Assembly (NCBI RefSeq): GCF_034555375.1
Contig: NZ_CP140706.1
Span: 4,269,001-4,333,000 of the forward strand
DNA from: Pseudomonas sp. B33.4
GTDB lineage: Bacteria > Pseudomonadota > Gammaproteobacteria > Pseudomonadales > Pseudomonadaceae
Direction of reading: 5' to 3'
Length of the DNA stretch: 64,000 bases
The translations under genes and the position numbers were made by a program. Each line of letters begins with the position of its first letter. Positions within the stretch are counted from its first letter, which is position 1. Shown here in pieces: positions 46,673 through 56,396 of the stretch. The notes below the pieces were generated by a model. It was not told the DNA's origin. It did no database searches and saw nothing but the letters and a program-made list of their open reading frames with translations.

Positions 46673-47296
46673 TCAAGAAGGCCAATGCCGGGCGAACACC
46701 GGCGCCAGCACCGGGTGCCGGTCAATCCGCTGCAACCACGCAGAAAACCCCGGTCGCGTCTGACGCAAATGCTCACGGCTGCCCGCCCAACGCGTCACCA
46801 CTGCCGCCAGCACATCCAGTGCCCCCGGCGTTTCGTCATCCAGATACAGTTCGGCGGAAAACTGGTCGGCAAACACCTCCCAACTCCAGTGCAATCGCTC
46901 ACGCGCGCCGGCGACCAGATTCTGCCGCGAGGCTTCGTCGGGCATCAGCAGCCAGCGCTCCGGATAATCGACGACGCCGATCGCCGCGTAGCAGTTGCTG
47001 ACGATGTAGACCAGACCGCGAATCGCCTGATCGCGATCCTCCGCTTTGGCTGGCAGCAGGCCGGACTTGGGAAACGTCAGGCCCAGATGAATCAGGATCG
47101 CCGCACTCTCGGTGATCGCGCTGCCATCGGGCAGTTGCAACGTCGGTATCTGCTTCAGCGGATTGAGTTGCGCCAGCGCCTCGGCGGCTTCGGTGCTGGC
47201 TTCGATATCAATGAAGCGGTAAGCGATCTGGCACAGTTCCAGCGCCGCTTCGATGGCGGCTGCGCCTGAATTTCTGTGCCCGTAGAGCTGGTACAT
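46673..47296 (-). CDS. Glutathione S-transferase family protein
   Basis: A 207-aa GST. The thioredoxin-like N-terminal domain MYQLYGHRNSGAAAIEAALE contains the first beta strand and active-site Asn-Ser-Gly, and NPLKQIPTLQLPDGSAITESAAILIHL has the cis-Pro and the ES glutathione-binding pair. The C-terminal helical domain ends at FARHWPS. Start at 47296 begins the first strand; the frame is open 51 codons upstream but that part has no GST similarity. Substrate unknown. Confidence 0.88.
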   Translation of the reverse strand: MYQLYGHRNSGAAAIEAALELCQIAYRFIDIEASTEAAEALAQLNPLKQIPTLQLPDGSAITESAAILIHLGLTFPKSGLLPAKAEDRDQAIRGLVYIVSNCYAAIGVVDYPERWLLMPDEASRQNLVAGARERLHWSWEVFADQFSAELYLDDETPGALDVLAAVVTRWAGSREHLRQTRPGFSAWLQRIDRHPVLAPVFARHWPS

Positions 47297-48408
47297 ATCC
47301 AATCCCCCCGAAAAGGCCATTGCCACAGGGTAGATGGCTGTAGCGCGGGTGTAGAAATAATCTGTCTGTGTATCGGTTTTGGCACGGTTTTCCCATGCAC
47401 TCGCGACTTGCGAATTCAAACCTCGCAAAACAGCGCTGGCGGTGCCCATCCCGCACCAAGAGCAATCATCGAACGCTATCCGCGTTCTTGTAAGGTGCGA
47501 TACCGAACCAAAAGTTCGCGTATCCGAGCTGGCAACAAGGAGTTCACCGCGTGAATCTTCAAACGCTCTGCCGCATCACAATCTCTTTGCATTTATCCGT
47601 TCGCCGCCGAGTTCATTCGAACAGTCCCGGCTGCCTTCACACTTACTTTATTACCTGACACCTCGACAGCGCACTGCGTTCGGCAATGAGTCATTGGCCG
47701 ACGGCAGCGTGCTATTTATTTTTTAAATAAGACTCGGGCAGTTATTGCACGAATGCAGTGTGCATTGAACGACAGCAGGATTGTCGAACAATAACTTTCA
47801 GCACCATTGCAAGTGCACCAAAACTGCTCCACGGGCTTGCACTATTGAATACTTAAAACAGCTATTCCATTTAAACAACAACAAGGAACATGCCCCGTGA
47901 GCCGCTAAAACATTGACCCGCACCAATTCAGTCCGCCGCGCACCAGCAAGTGCCCTGGCCGCAGGCTGCGCAGCCGCTCTATCCCGCCAACCCGCGTGAT
48001 ATGGCGCACAGCCTGACTCGCCTGTGAAAAAGCTCCCTCAACCGGAGTCACGGGAATCTGCGCGCCATGGAAAAACCACGGCAAGGGTAAAACTTATATA
48101 AATGCGACATGGGTACACTCATGAAATACGCACTCTACATTTCAGCAACATATGGCACAGCGGTTGCTATGTGTAACAAGCATGAGACACCGACCGTTGT
48201 CTTACGCAATAGAAGAACAACCAGGGAATGGCTAATGAACACTCGAAGTCGATAGCGCCAAGCCAGTAAGTTTGCACAAGCCTTGTTCACCGGATAGTTC
48301 AACTATCGGCTTCTGCTCACCTTAAAGAAAGTTACACCCACCCACTCGAACATCAGCCAAATGTTCGGACGGCACCTTATTGCCCTTCATCCACCCGAGG
48401 GAGCTTTA
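47297..48408. other. 1.1-kb intergenic region before the tonB cluster
   Basis: The longest gap in the window. It is less GC-rich than the coding sequence. Visible are a possible 35-codon reading frame at 47551-47658, an A-rich CA stretch AACAACAACAAGG near 47875, a TATATAAAT near 48095 that could be part of a tonB promoter, and several short frames without support. I see no Fur box and no recognisable RNA gene, but the size suggests a leader or a small RNA. Confidence 0.5.
47551..47658 (+). CDS. Possible 35-aa peptide gene
   Basis: GTG start eight bases after AAGGAG; the peptide begins MNLQTLCRITISLHLSVRRR and ends LHTYFIT. A good ribosome-binding site in a long gap is the only evidence. It could be a leader peptide; no terminator follows directly. 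Not recognised. Confidence 0.3.
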   Translation: MNLQTLCRITISLHLSVRRRVHSNSPGCLHTYFIT

Positions 48409-49227
48409 ATGAACGATGCGGTAAAGCACAGAACCCTGCCGGGGTCGTTGCGGGAAGCTCCGGTTCCGCCACCACCGGGCAGGCCGGCCTTTAAAGCCAA
48501 TACCTCACAACCCGGCGGTCTGAATAAACAGCAGATGGTGTTGCTGGTGGCTGTGTCGGCGCTGATACATGGCGGCGCCTGGTGGTTTCTCCAGCAGTCC
48601 AGAACCGAGCCATTGCCAACGCCGCCGCAGATTCCGGAAATGACCGTCGAGCTGACCAGCCCGACGCCACCGGCACCGCCCACCCCGGAACCGCCACCAC
48701 CGCCGCCACCCCCACCGGAGCCTGAACAACCGGTGGAAGACGAAGACGCGGTCAAGCCACCACCGAAACCGGTGGAGAAACCCAAGCCGATCGAAAAACC
48801 GAAACCGGTCGAGAAGCCGAAACCGGTGAAAAAGGTCGAGCCGCCGAAAGCTCCACCGGCCCCGGCACAACCGGCTGCACCCGCTGCCCCGGCCACCCCG
48901 AGCGCACCGCCGGCCCCTGCCGCCGCGCCGGGTCCGGTCAAGGAATCGGCAGCCGTTTCCGGCCTCGCCAGTCTTGGCAACCCGCCACCGGAATACCCGT
49001 CGCTGGCCCTGCGACGCAACTGGGAAGGCAGCGTGGTCCTGCGCATTCAGGTGCTGGCCAACGGTCGCGCAGGATCAGTGACGGTGACCAAGTCCAGCGG
49101 TAAACCGCAACTGGATGACGCCGCTGTCGCCGCCGTGAAGAACTGGAAGTTTATTCCGGCCAAACGCGGTGACACGCCGATCGACGGCTTCGCCACCCAG
49201 ACCATCGATTTCAAATTGCCGCAATAA
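48409..49227 (+). CDS. tonB: Energy transducer TonB
   Basis: A 272-aa TonB protein. There is one N-terminal transmembrane helix (about 40-60, VLLVAVSALIHGGAWWFL) and a long proline-rich periplasmic spacer with PPP, EKPKP and PAAPA runs (about 70-185). The C-terminal domain (about 190-272) has PPPEYPSLALRRNWEGSV and GRAGSVTVTKSSGKPQLDDAA. It carries inner-membrane proton-motive energy to outer-membrane receptors. GGGAG precedes the ATG at 48409; the 16-codon upstream extension was rejected. First gene of the cluster with exbB, exbD and a receptor. Confidence 0.95.
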   Translation: MNDAVKHRTLPGSLREAPVPPPPGRPAFKANTSQPGGLNKQQMVLLVAVSALIHGGAWWFLQQSRTEPLPTPPQIPEMTVELTSPTPPAPPTPEPPPPPPPPPEPEQPVEDEDAVKPPPKPVEKPKPIEKPKPVEKPKPVKKVEPPKAPPAPAQPAAPAAPATPSAPPAPAAAPGPVKESAAVSGLASLGNPPPEYPSLALRRNWEGSVVLRIQVLANGRAGSVTVTKSSGKPQLDDAAVAAVKNWKFIPAKRGDTPIDGFATQTIDFKLPQ

Positions 49228-49276
49228 CCGAACGCTCAATCAACGCACAACCGAATAACGCAAGCGAGGTATCACC

Positions 49277-49981
49277 ATGAACGATTTGTCTTCGATGATT
49301 GTCCCCGGCGTGCTCTGGGGTCTGGTACTGTTTTCCGTGGTCAGCTGGGCGATCCTGCTGGTCAAGTCGGCGCAGTACCTGCGGCAGAAAGCGCAGAACA
49401 AACAATTCACCAAAGCCTTCTGGGGCGCGCCGGATCTGCTCACCGCCGCCGAGCACGCCAGTCAGTATCCGGGCTCGCTGGCGCGCATCGCCAGCAGCGG
49501 TTTCGAAGCGCTGCTGGTGGAAGATTCGCCGCGCACCACTCAGCAATTGGCGCACACCATCAATCGTTCGGATCGTCTGGAACGCAACCTGCGCCAGCAG
49601 ATCCAGAAGGAACGCCGCTCGCTGGAAAACGGCCAGGCAATTCTCGCCAGTATCGGCAGCACCGCGCCGTTCATTGGTTTGTTCGGCACCGTGTGGGGAA
49701 TCATGGAAGCGCTGAAAAGCATCGGCGAAACGGGTTCCGCCAGCCTGGAAGCGGTCGCCGGGCCCATCGGTCACGCGCTGATCGCCACCGGCGTCGGCAT
49801 CGCTGTCGCGGTGCCGGCGGTGCTGATTTACAACTTCTTCCTGCGTCGCCTGAAACTCGCTTCGGCAGACATGGATGACTTTGCCCACGACTTCGACGCC
49901 CTCGCCTCGCGCAGCGCGTTTTCCATCAGCCGTCAGGCCATCGCCAGCAAAACCACAGCCGCCGTGCGGGAGGCCAGCTGA
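49277..49981 (+). CDS. exbB: MotA/TolQ/ExbB proton channel family protein ExbB
   Basis: A 234-aa inner-membrane protein with three helices: near 8-30 (VPGVLWGLVLFSVVSWAILLV), 125-150 (STAPFIGLFGTVWGIMEAL) and 165-190 (ALIATGVGIAVAVPAVLIYNFF). These last two carry the conserved Thr and Gly of the proton path. It forms the pentameric channel with ExbD. 49 bp after tonB, with GAGG before the ATG. Confidence 0.95.
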   Translation: MNDLSSMIVPGVLWGLVLFSVVSWAILLVKSAQYLRQKAQNKQFTKAFWGAPDLLTAAEHASQYPGSLARIASSGFEALLVEDSPRTTQQLAHTINRSDRLERNLRQQIQKERRSLENGQAILASIGSTAPFIGLFGTVWGIMEALKSIGETGSASLEAVAGPIGHALIATGVGIAVAVPAVLIYNFFLRRLKLASADMDDFAHDFDALASRSAFSISRQAIASKTTAAVREAS

Positions 49982-50382
49982 TGTCTTTTTCTACCCAAGA
50001 CAGCGATGAAGTGCTCAGCGAAATGAACGTCACGCCACTGGTCGACGTGATGCTGGTGCTGCTGGTGGTGTTCATCGTCACCGCGCCGCTGATGACCAAC
50101 GCAATCAAGGTCAACCTGCCGAAAACCGACGCCGTCGCCCCCGCCGAAAAGAAAGACCCGGTGGTAGTCAGCGTCGATCAGGACGGCAAGTTCTATCTGG
50201 CGAAAACCGAGCTGGCCCCGGAATCGCTGGAGGCCAGCCTTAAAGAGGTCAAGGCCAAGGACGCCGAAGTCCGCGTGCAGCTGCAGGCCGACTCCGCCGT
50301 CAATTACGGCCAGGTGGCCAAGGCCATGGCGTCGATCGAACGCTCGGGCATCACCAAGATTTCGGTGATGACCACTCACTGA
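49981..50382 (+). CDS. exbD: Biopolymer transport protein ExbD
   Basis: A 133-aa protein with one transmembrane helix holding the essential aspartate in MNVTPLVDVMLVLLVVFIVT (about residue 22), and a periplasmic domain. The start codon overlaps the exbB stop by one base (TGATG), showing translational coupling. Together with TonB it energises the receptor encoded downstream. Confidence 0.95.
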   Translation: MSFSTQDSDEVLSEMNVTPLVDVMLVLLVVFIVTAPLMTNAIKVNLPKTDAVAPAEKKDPVVVSVDQDGKFYLAKTELAPESLEASLKEVKAKDAEVRVQLQADSAVNYGQVAKAMASIERSGITKISVMTTH

Positions 50383-50384
50383 GT

Positions 50385-50424
50385 GCGGTGGCGGGCGCGC
50401 CTTGAGAGGCACGCCCGCCACCGC
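50385..50424 (+). other. GC-rich hairpin between exbD and the receptor gene
   Basis: GCGGTGGCGGGCG pairs with CGCCCGCCACCGC over 13 bp, starting just after the exbD stop. There is no T-run, so it is probably an mRNA-stabilising or partial read-through element that sets different levels of tonB-exbBD and receptor mRNA. Confidence 0.5.
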
Positions 50425-50589
50425 TCGCTGACTCCCGTCGCAACCAGCCGACCGAAAAAACGCCACGCGTCTTCGGAGGGGATCGGCTTGCTTGAAGAAA
50501 GTGGTTTTCCGCACGCGGTATCACCGATAGCGGAGCAATGAGGGGCTCACAAGGCCAATTCGATAACGTCTAAAAAGTCGGAAATAACC

Positions 50590-53301
50590 ATGCTGATGAA
50601 CACTCCACGCTTCACGCTCAAACCCTTGGTGGCAACGATTTCTCGCCACCGTTTTGTTCCGTTGTATCTGGTGGCCATGGGGATGGGCGCCGGGACTGTG
50701 CAGGCGGCCGAGGACGACAACGCTTCCGTCCCGGCAGCTGCGGCGGTGGTGGCGCCGACCACGCAACTGCAACGGGTGGAAGTGACCGGTTCGGCGATTC
50801 GCCGGGTCGATGCGGAAACGGCGGTGCCGATCACCATTCTCAAGGCCGATGAGCTGCGCAAACAGGGCGTGACCACCACCGCCGAACTGGTGCAGCGCAT
50901 CACCGGCAGCCAGTCGATCAACAACAGCGCCGGCTCCGTCGGCGCGGCAACTGGCGGCGCCTCGTTCGCCGACATGCGCGGCATCGGCGCGAACAAGACG
51001 CTGGTGCTGCTCAACGGTCGACGCCTGGCCAACAACGCCTTGTCCGGCACCAACTCGGCTGGCGGCGCGGTGGATCTGAACATGATCCCGTTTGCCGCCA
51101 TCGAGCGCGTCGAAGTGCTGCGCGACGGCGCCTCGGCCCTGTACGGCACCGACGCCATCGGCGGCGTGATCAACTTCATCACCAAGAAATCCCTGACTGA
51201 CGGCCAATTGACCCTCGGCGGCGAAACCCCGACCCACAGCGGCGGCGGTGCGACCAAGGACATGAGCGCCAGTTGGGGCTACGGCGATCTGGAGGAGGAC
51301 CGCTTCAACGTCCTCGGCGTGTTCAACTACAACAAGCAGCAAAACCTCGACGCCAACGACCGCTCGTTCGCCACCGACTATGCCCCCGGTCGCGGTCTCG
51401 ATCAGACTTCCGGCACCGCGTTTCCCGGCAACTACAGCCAGAACGGCAACGCCACCAACCCGCTGGCCAACAGTAATTGCAACGGCCCCAACCTGATCGC
51501 CCGCGACGGTTTGTGCCGTTTCAGCACCCGTGAATTCATCGACCTGGTGCCGCAGACCGAGAAGACCTCGTTCTTCGGCAAGACCACCGGCAAGCTCGGC
51601 GACGACCACAACGTCAATCTCGAATACTTCTGGTCACGCAACAACAACGCCACGGCGGTCGGTCCTGCACCGCTGACCGGCCTGAGCCTCGACGGCTCAT
51701 CGCCCTACTACCCCGGCAACGGCATCACCCCGGCGCCCACCGATTTCGCCCTCGACCCAACGCAACCGGTCGACGTCAACTGGCGCGAAACCGCGGCCGG
51801 CCCGCGCGAATCGAAAGACCAGAACACCAGCCAGCGCTTTTTGCTCAGCTTCGATGGTCTGGTTGGCGGCTGGGATTACAACGTCGGCGCCTCGTACAAC
51901 CAGAACAAAATCGTCTCCAGCGTCACCAGTGGCTATGTCAGCGATCAGGCAATGATCGACGGTCTGGCCAGCGGTTTGCTTAACCCGTTCGGCCCGCAGT
52001 CCGCCGCCGGTCAGCAGTACATCGATAACGCGGCGTACCACGGCGCCTATTCCACTGCTGTGGGCCGTGTCGCCGGTTTTGATGGACGCATCAGCCGCGA
52101 AATCGGCGACTGGTTCGGTGCCGGTCCGTCCGGTCTGGCCCTGGGTGGCGAGTACCGCAAAGAGAAATTCCATCAGGACTTCGAGTCGTTTGCCGGCGAC
52201 ATCCAGAGCCTCGGTATCGACCCGGCCGGCAGTGTCGAGGGCGACCGCAGCGTGAAAGCCGCCTACGCCGAAATCAACGTGCCGGTGCTCGACAGCCTCG
52301 AACTGTCCGCCGCCGTGCGCCATGACAAATACAGCGACTTTGGCAGCACCACAAACCCAAAATATTCGTTCCGTTATCAGCCGTTGAAAGAGCTGGTGGT
52401 GCGTGGCGCCTACAGCGAAGGCTTCCGTGCGCCATCGCTATACGAGCTGTATTCGCCGCGCAGCATCACCTTCACCCAGGGTTACTACAACGACCCGGTG
52501 CTGTGTACCGGCGGTGTGGTGCAACCGGGCGGCAATGGCGGCCGCGATTGCGGTCAGCAGTTCCTCAACCAGATTGGCGGCAACGAAGATCTGGCCCCGG
52601 AGAAGGCGCGCAACGTGACCCTCGGCTTCGTCTATCAGCCGATCAACAACCTCTCGGTAGGTCTGGATTTCTGGTGGATTCACATCTCCAACCAGATCCA
52701 GCCGTTCCCGGAATCCACCGTGTTTGATCAGGCCGGTTCCTACCCGGACCGCTTCGTGCGCAACGCCGACGGTACGCTCAACTACATCGTCACCGGCAAC
52801 GCCAACCTCGGCATCGTCGAAACCAACGGTGTCGATGTGTCGCTGGATTATCGCTTCCCGAACACGCCGTACGGCCAGTTCGGTCTGGGCCTGCAAGGCA
52901 CCTATGTTGACGAGTACGACTTCCAGAGCACCATCAAAGGCCCGTTCACTGACAAGGTCGGCGACTTTCAGGGTGACGGCGTGATCGCGCGCTGGAAACA
53001 CAACCTCACCGGCAGCTGGACCTTCGGCGCGGCGCGGGCGGCGCTGACCAACCGCTTCACCACGGGTTACAACGACTACGACCGCGACACCCACGCGCGC
53101 GTGGCGTCGTATTCGGTGTGGGATCTGTCGGCCGGCTACACCTTCAACAAGGTGCTGGATGTCGATGCCGGGATGAAGAACGTGTTCGACCGCAACCCGC
53201 CGTTCTCCAACCAGGCTTACAACTTCCAGAGCGGCTATGACCCGCGTTACACCGATCCGTTGGGCCGCACCTTGTTTGCGCGCATGACTTACCACTTCTA
53301 A
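50590..53301 (+). CDS. TonB-dependent outer-membrane receptor
   Basis: A 903-aa receptor. A signal peptide ends near VQAAEDD. The plug domain (about 60-180) begins QRVEVTGSAIRR, with ADMRGIGANKTLVLLNGRRLANNALSG and IERVEVLRDGASALYGTDAIGGVINFITKK. The beta-barrel follows, with the C-terminal Phe (ARMTYHF) required for assembly. The plug resembles receptors for peptides and other large ligands more than siderophore receptors. Located between exbD and a YejA-type binding protein, it probably admits a peptide-like substrate. Confidence 0.93.
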   Translation: MLMNTPRFTLKPLVATISRHRFVPLYLVAMGMGAGTVQAAEDDNASVPAAAAVVAPTTQLQRVEVTGSAIRRVDAETAVPITILKADELRKQGVTTTAELVQRITGSQSINNSAGSVGAATGGASFADMRGIGANKTLVLLNGRRLANNALSGTNSAGGAVDLNMIPFAAIERVEVLRDGASALYGTDAIGGVINFITKKSLTDGQLTLGGETPTHSGGGATKDMSASWGYGDLEEDRFNVLGVFNYNKQQNLDANDRSFATDYAPGRGLDQTSGTAFPGNYSQNGNATNPLANSNCNGPNLIARDGLCRFSTREFIDLVPQTEKTSFFGKTTGKLGDDHNVNLEYFWSRNNNATAVGPAPLTGLSLDGSSPYYPGNGITPAPTDFALDPTQPVDVNWRETAAGPRESKDQNTSQRFLLSFDGLVGGWDYNVGASYNQNKIVSSVTSGYVSDQAMIDGLASGLLNPFGPQSAAGQQYIDNAAYHGAYSTAVGRVAGFDGRISREIGDWFGAGPSGLALGGEYRKEKFHQDFESFAGDIQSLGIDPAGSVEGDRSVKAAYAEINVPVLDSLELSAAVRHDKYSDFGSTTNPKYSFRYQPLKELVVRGAYSEGFRAPSLYELYSPRSITFTQGYYNDPVLCTGGVVQPGGNGGRDCGQQFLNQIGGNEDLAPEKARNVTLGFVYQPINNLSVGLDFWWIHISNQIQPFPESTVFDQAGSYPDRFVRNADGTLNYIVTGNANLGIVETNGVDVSLDYRFPNTPYGQFGLGLQGTYVDEYDFQSTIKGPFTDKVGDFQGDGVIARWKHNLTGSWTFGAARAALTNRFTTGYNDYDRDTHARVASYSVWDLSAGYTFNKVLDVDAGMKNVFDRNPPFSNQAYNFQSGYDPRYTDPLGRTLFARMTYHF

Positions 53302-53325
53302 CCGGAAACAGAACACATCTCCCCC

Positions 53326-53414
53326 TGTGGGAGCGAGCCTGCTCGCGAAAGCGGTGGATCAGCAAGAGAGACGTCGGCTGACAAGACGCCTTCGCGAGCA
53401 GGCTCGCTCCCACA
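53326..53414. repeat. REPIN, type B
   Basis: Arms TGTGGGAGCGAGCCTGCTCG plus CGAA, around an unrelated middle. It lies between the receptor gene and the binding-protein gene, inside the presumed import cluster. Confidence 0.92.
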
Positions 53415-53464
53415 TTGGGTCCGTGGACTTTCAGGGATTTTCAGGGATTTTCAGGAGTGACTTC

Positions 53465-55330
53465 ATGAGTTTTTTGCGCAACATGGCGGGCCTGCTGTTA
53501 AGCAGTGCGCTGCTGTGCAACGGCACCTCGGCGCTGGCCGCTGGCAGTTATGCGCTGACGGTGTACGGCGAGGCGCCGAAGTACCCGGCGAATTTCCAGC
53601 ATTTCGATTTCGTCGATCCCAAGGCGCCCAAGGGCGGTTCGCTCAGTCGCGCGTCGATGGAGATCGGCCAGTACAACTACATCAGCCCGTATGCTGATCA
53701 GGGCATTTCCGTGGTGCAGGTCAACGACTGGGTGTATTCGCCATTGGCGTTCCGCTCACTCGACGAGCCGTACACCGTTTACGCATTGGTCGCGCAACAG
53801 ATCGAGCGCGATCCCGAAGGTATGTGGGTGCGTTTCACCCTCAATCCAAAAGCACGCTTCGCCGACGGCACGCCGATCACCGCCGAAGACGTGCGCTACA
53901 CCTTCAACCTGCTGATGACCAAGGGCAGCCTGAGCTATCGCCAGCAATACGCCGATGTGCAGGACGTGCTCATCGAAGGCCCACGACAGGTGCGCTTCAC
54001 CTTCAAGAACAACCTCAACCGCACCTTGGCGCTCGACCTGGCGACGATGCGCGTCGTTCCCGAGCACTGGTGGCAAACCCGCGACTTCGCCAATGGCGGC
54101 GGTTTCGAGCCACCGCTGGGCAGCGGCCCGTACCGGGTGAGCAAGGTCGACGCCGGGCGCAGCATCAGTTTTCAGCGCGACCCGGACTGGTGGGGCAAGG
54201 ACCTGCCGGTCAGTCGCGGCATGTACAACTTCGACACCCTCACGGTGAACTTCTACGGCGACACCGACGTCGCCCGGCAACTGCTGCAGGCCGGCGCATT
54301 CGACTACAACCGCGAGTTTTCCTCGTCCGGTTACGTGGTCGGTTACGACAGCCCGGCGTTGCGCGACGGTCGCTTGCAGCAGTCGATCCTGGCGCCGGAG
54401 AAACCGACGGCGGCGCAAGGCTTCGTGTTCAACCTGCAGAACCCGATCTTCCAGGATCGCCGCGTGCGTCAGGCGATCAGCCTGCTGTGGGATTTCGAGT
54501 GGACCAACAAACAGATGATGCGCGGTTTCTACGTGCGCCAGAACAGCTTCTGGCCGAAGAGCGAAATGGCCGCCACCGCGCTGCCTGATGCCGAAGAATT
54601 GAAGATCCTCGAACCGCTGCGCGGGCAGGTTCCCGACGAGGTCTTTACCGAGGTTTATCAGGCACCAAAAACCGATGGCAGCGGCTACATCCGCGACAAG
54701 CAACTGCAAGCGCTGAAGCTGCTCGCCGAGGCTGGCTGGACGCCGCAACACAATCGTTTGGTCAATGCTGCTGGCGAGCCGCTGGAGTTCACTTTTCTCG
54801 ACGGTCAGGGCGGTTTCGACCGCATGCTGTTGCCGTTCAAACGCACCCTCGCGCAGATCGGTATCACCCTCAACCTGCGGCGGATCGATTCGGCGCAATA
54901 CGTCAACCGCCTCAACGCCCGGGACTACGACATGATCGTCACCAGTTTCCCGCGCAGCGGCGATCCGATCGTCTCTCCCGGCCGCGAGTTGTACAGCCTG
55001 TACGCCTCGCAAAGTGCCACGCAAGTCGGCAGTTCCAACTCGATGGTACTGGCCAATCCGGCGGTCGATCAACTGATCGACGGGCTGGTTCAGGCCAACA
55101 CTCGCGAGGCCATGGTGCATTACGCGCGCGCCCTCGACCGGGTGCTGCAATGGGGTTACTACATGATTCCCAACTATTACTCCAAAGGCACGCCGACGGT
55201 GTATCAGAACCGCTTCGGCATGCCGCCGGTGCAACCGGCGTACGACGAAGGCCTCAACACCTGGTGGGAGGTATCGGCCAAGGCGTTGACCACCCAGCAG
55301 ATGCACACTCAGCTTGCGGGGGGCCAGTGA
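53465..55330 (+). CDS. yejA: Extracellular solute-binding protein, YejA type
   Basis: A 621-aa periplasmic binding protein (SBP family 5). A signal peptide ends near ALA-AGS (residue 25). The mature N-terminus [29 protein letters not shown] is the YejA signature; [20 protein letters not shown] and LGSGPYRV are general to oligopeptide binders. It delivers oligopeptides (microcin C in E. coli) to the YejBEF transporter. The ATG at 53465 follows AGGAG; upstream sequence in frame is the REPIN. Overlaps nothing and is one base from yejB. Confidence 0.92.
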   Translation: MSFLRNMAGLLLSSALLCNGTSALAAGSYALTVYGEAPKYPANFQHFDFVDPKAPKGGSLSRASMEIGQYNYISPYADQGISVVQVNDWVYSPLAFRSLDEPYTVYALVAQQIERDPEGMWVRFTLNPKARFADGTPITAEDVRYTFNLLMTKGSLSYRQQYADVQDVLIEGPRQVRFTFKNNLNRTLALDLATMRVVPEHWWQTRDFANGGGFEPPLGSGPYRVSKVDAGRSISFQRDPDWWGKDLPVSRGMYNFDTLTVNFYGDTDVARQLLQAGAFDYNREFSSSGYVVGYDSPALRDGRLQQSILAPEKPTAAQGFVFNLQNPIFQDRRVRQAISLLWDFEWTNKQMMRGFYVRQNSFWPKSEMAATALPDAEELKILEPLRGQVPDEVFTEVYQAPKTDGSGYIRDKQLQALKLLAEAGWTPQHNRLVNAAGEPLEFTFLDGQGGFDRMLLPFKRTLAQIGITLNLRRIDSAQYVNRLNARDYDMIVTSFPRSGDPIVSPGRELYSLYASQSATQVGSSNSMVLANPAVDQLIDGLVQANTREAMVHYARALDRVLQWGYYMIPNYYSKGTPTVYQNRFGMPPVQPAYDEGLNTWWEVSAKALTTQQMHTQLAGGQ

Positions 55331-55331
55331 C

Positions 55332-56396
55332 ATGCTGCGCTATCTGAGTCGACGTTTGCTGCTGATCATCCCGACGCTGTTGTGCATTCTGGTGGTGAAT
55401 TTTCTGATTGTGCAGGCCGCGCCCGGTGGCCCGGTGGAACAAGCCATTGCCCGTCTGCAAGGCTTCGGCGGGCACGGCATGGGCAGCGGTGGCGAGGTCG
55501 CCGCGATTGGCGGCGCCGGGCGCAGCAGCCGTGGTCTCGACCCGGCGCTGACCGAGGAAATCAAACACCATTACGGTTTCGACAAACCGCTGCACGAACG
55601 CCTGTGGCTCATGTTGAAAAACTACGCGCAGCTGGATCTGGGCAGCAGTTTCTTTCGCGGCGCCAAGGTCACCGATCTGATCGTGCAGAAGCTGCCGGTG
55701 TCGCTGTCGCTGGGTTTGTGGGCGACATTGATCACCTACCTGATTTCGATTCCGCTGGGCATTCGCAAAGCGATCAAGAACGGCAGTGCGTTTGATGTCT
55801 GGAGCAGCACGGCGATCATCATCGGCTATGCAATGCCGGCGTTCCTGTTCGCGATTCTGCTGATCGTGGTGTTCGCCGGCGGCAGCTACGTCAACTGGTT
55901 TCCGGTACAGGGGCTGGTCTCGGACAACTTCGATAGCCTCAGCACGCTGGGCAAGGTCGGCGACTATCTCTGGCACCTGGTGCTGCCGGTGACGGCGTTG
56001 GTGATTGGCGGGTTCGCCACACTGACGATCCTGACCAAGAACAGCTTCCTCAACGAGATCAGCCGTCAGTACGTCATTACCGCACGGGCCAAGGGTCTGA
56101 CCGAGCGCCGCGTGCTCTACGGCCACGTGTTTCGCAACGCCATGCTGCTGGTGGTGGCCGGTGTGCCGTCGGCGCTGATCGAGGTGTTTTTCGCCGGCTC
56201 CCTGCTGATCGAAACCATTTTCAACCTCGACGGCCTCGGGCGCATGAGCTACGAGGCGGCAGTGTCGCGCGACTACCCGGTGGTGTTCGGCGCACTGTTT
56301 CTGTTCACCCTGTTCGGCCTGTTGATCAAGCTGATCGGCGACCTCTGCTACACCCTGCTCGACCCGCGCATCGACTTCTCGGCGAGGACTGCCTGA
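55332..56396 (+). CDS. yejB: Microcin C/oligopeptide ABC transporter permease YejB
   Basis: A 354-aa inner-membrane permease with six helices and the binding-protein-dependent transport motif [31 protein letters not shown]. The periplasmic loop after helix 1 is longer than in DppB, as usual for YejB. The ATG is one base after the yejA stop, and yejE starts at its own stop (TGATG overlap), so the set is translationally coupled. Confidence 0.93.
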   Translation: MLRYLSRRLLLIIPTLLCILVVNFLIVQAAPGGPVEQAIARLQGFGGHGMGSGGEVAAIGGAGRSSRGLDPALTEEIKHHYGFDKPLHERLWLMLKNYAQLDLGSSFFRGAKVTDLIVQKLPVSLSLGLWATLITYLISIPLGIRKAIKNGSAFDVWSSTAIIIGYAMPAFLFAILLIVVFAGGSYVNWFPVQGLVSDNFDSLSTLGKVGDYLWHLVLPVTALVIGGFATLTILTKNSFLNEISRQYVITARAKGLTERRVLYGHVFRNAMLLVVAGVPSALIEVFFAGSLLIETIFNLDGLGRMSYEAAVSRDYPVVFGALFLFTLFGLLIKLIGDLCYTLLDPRIDFSARTA

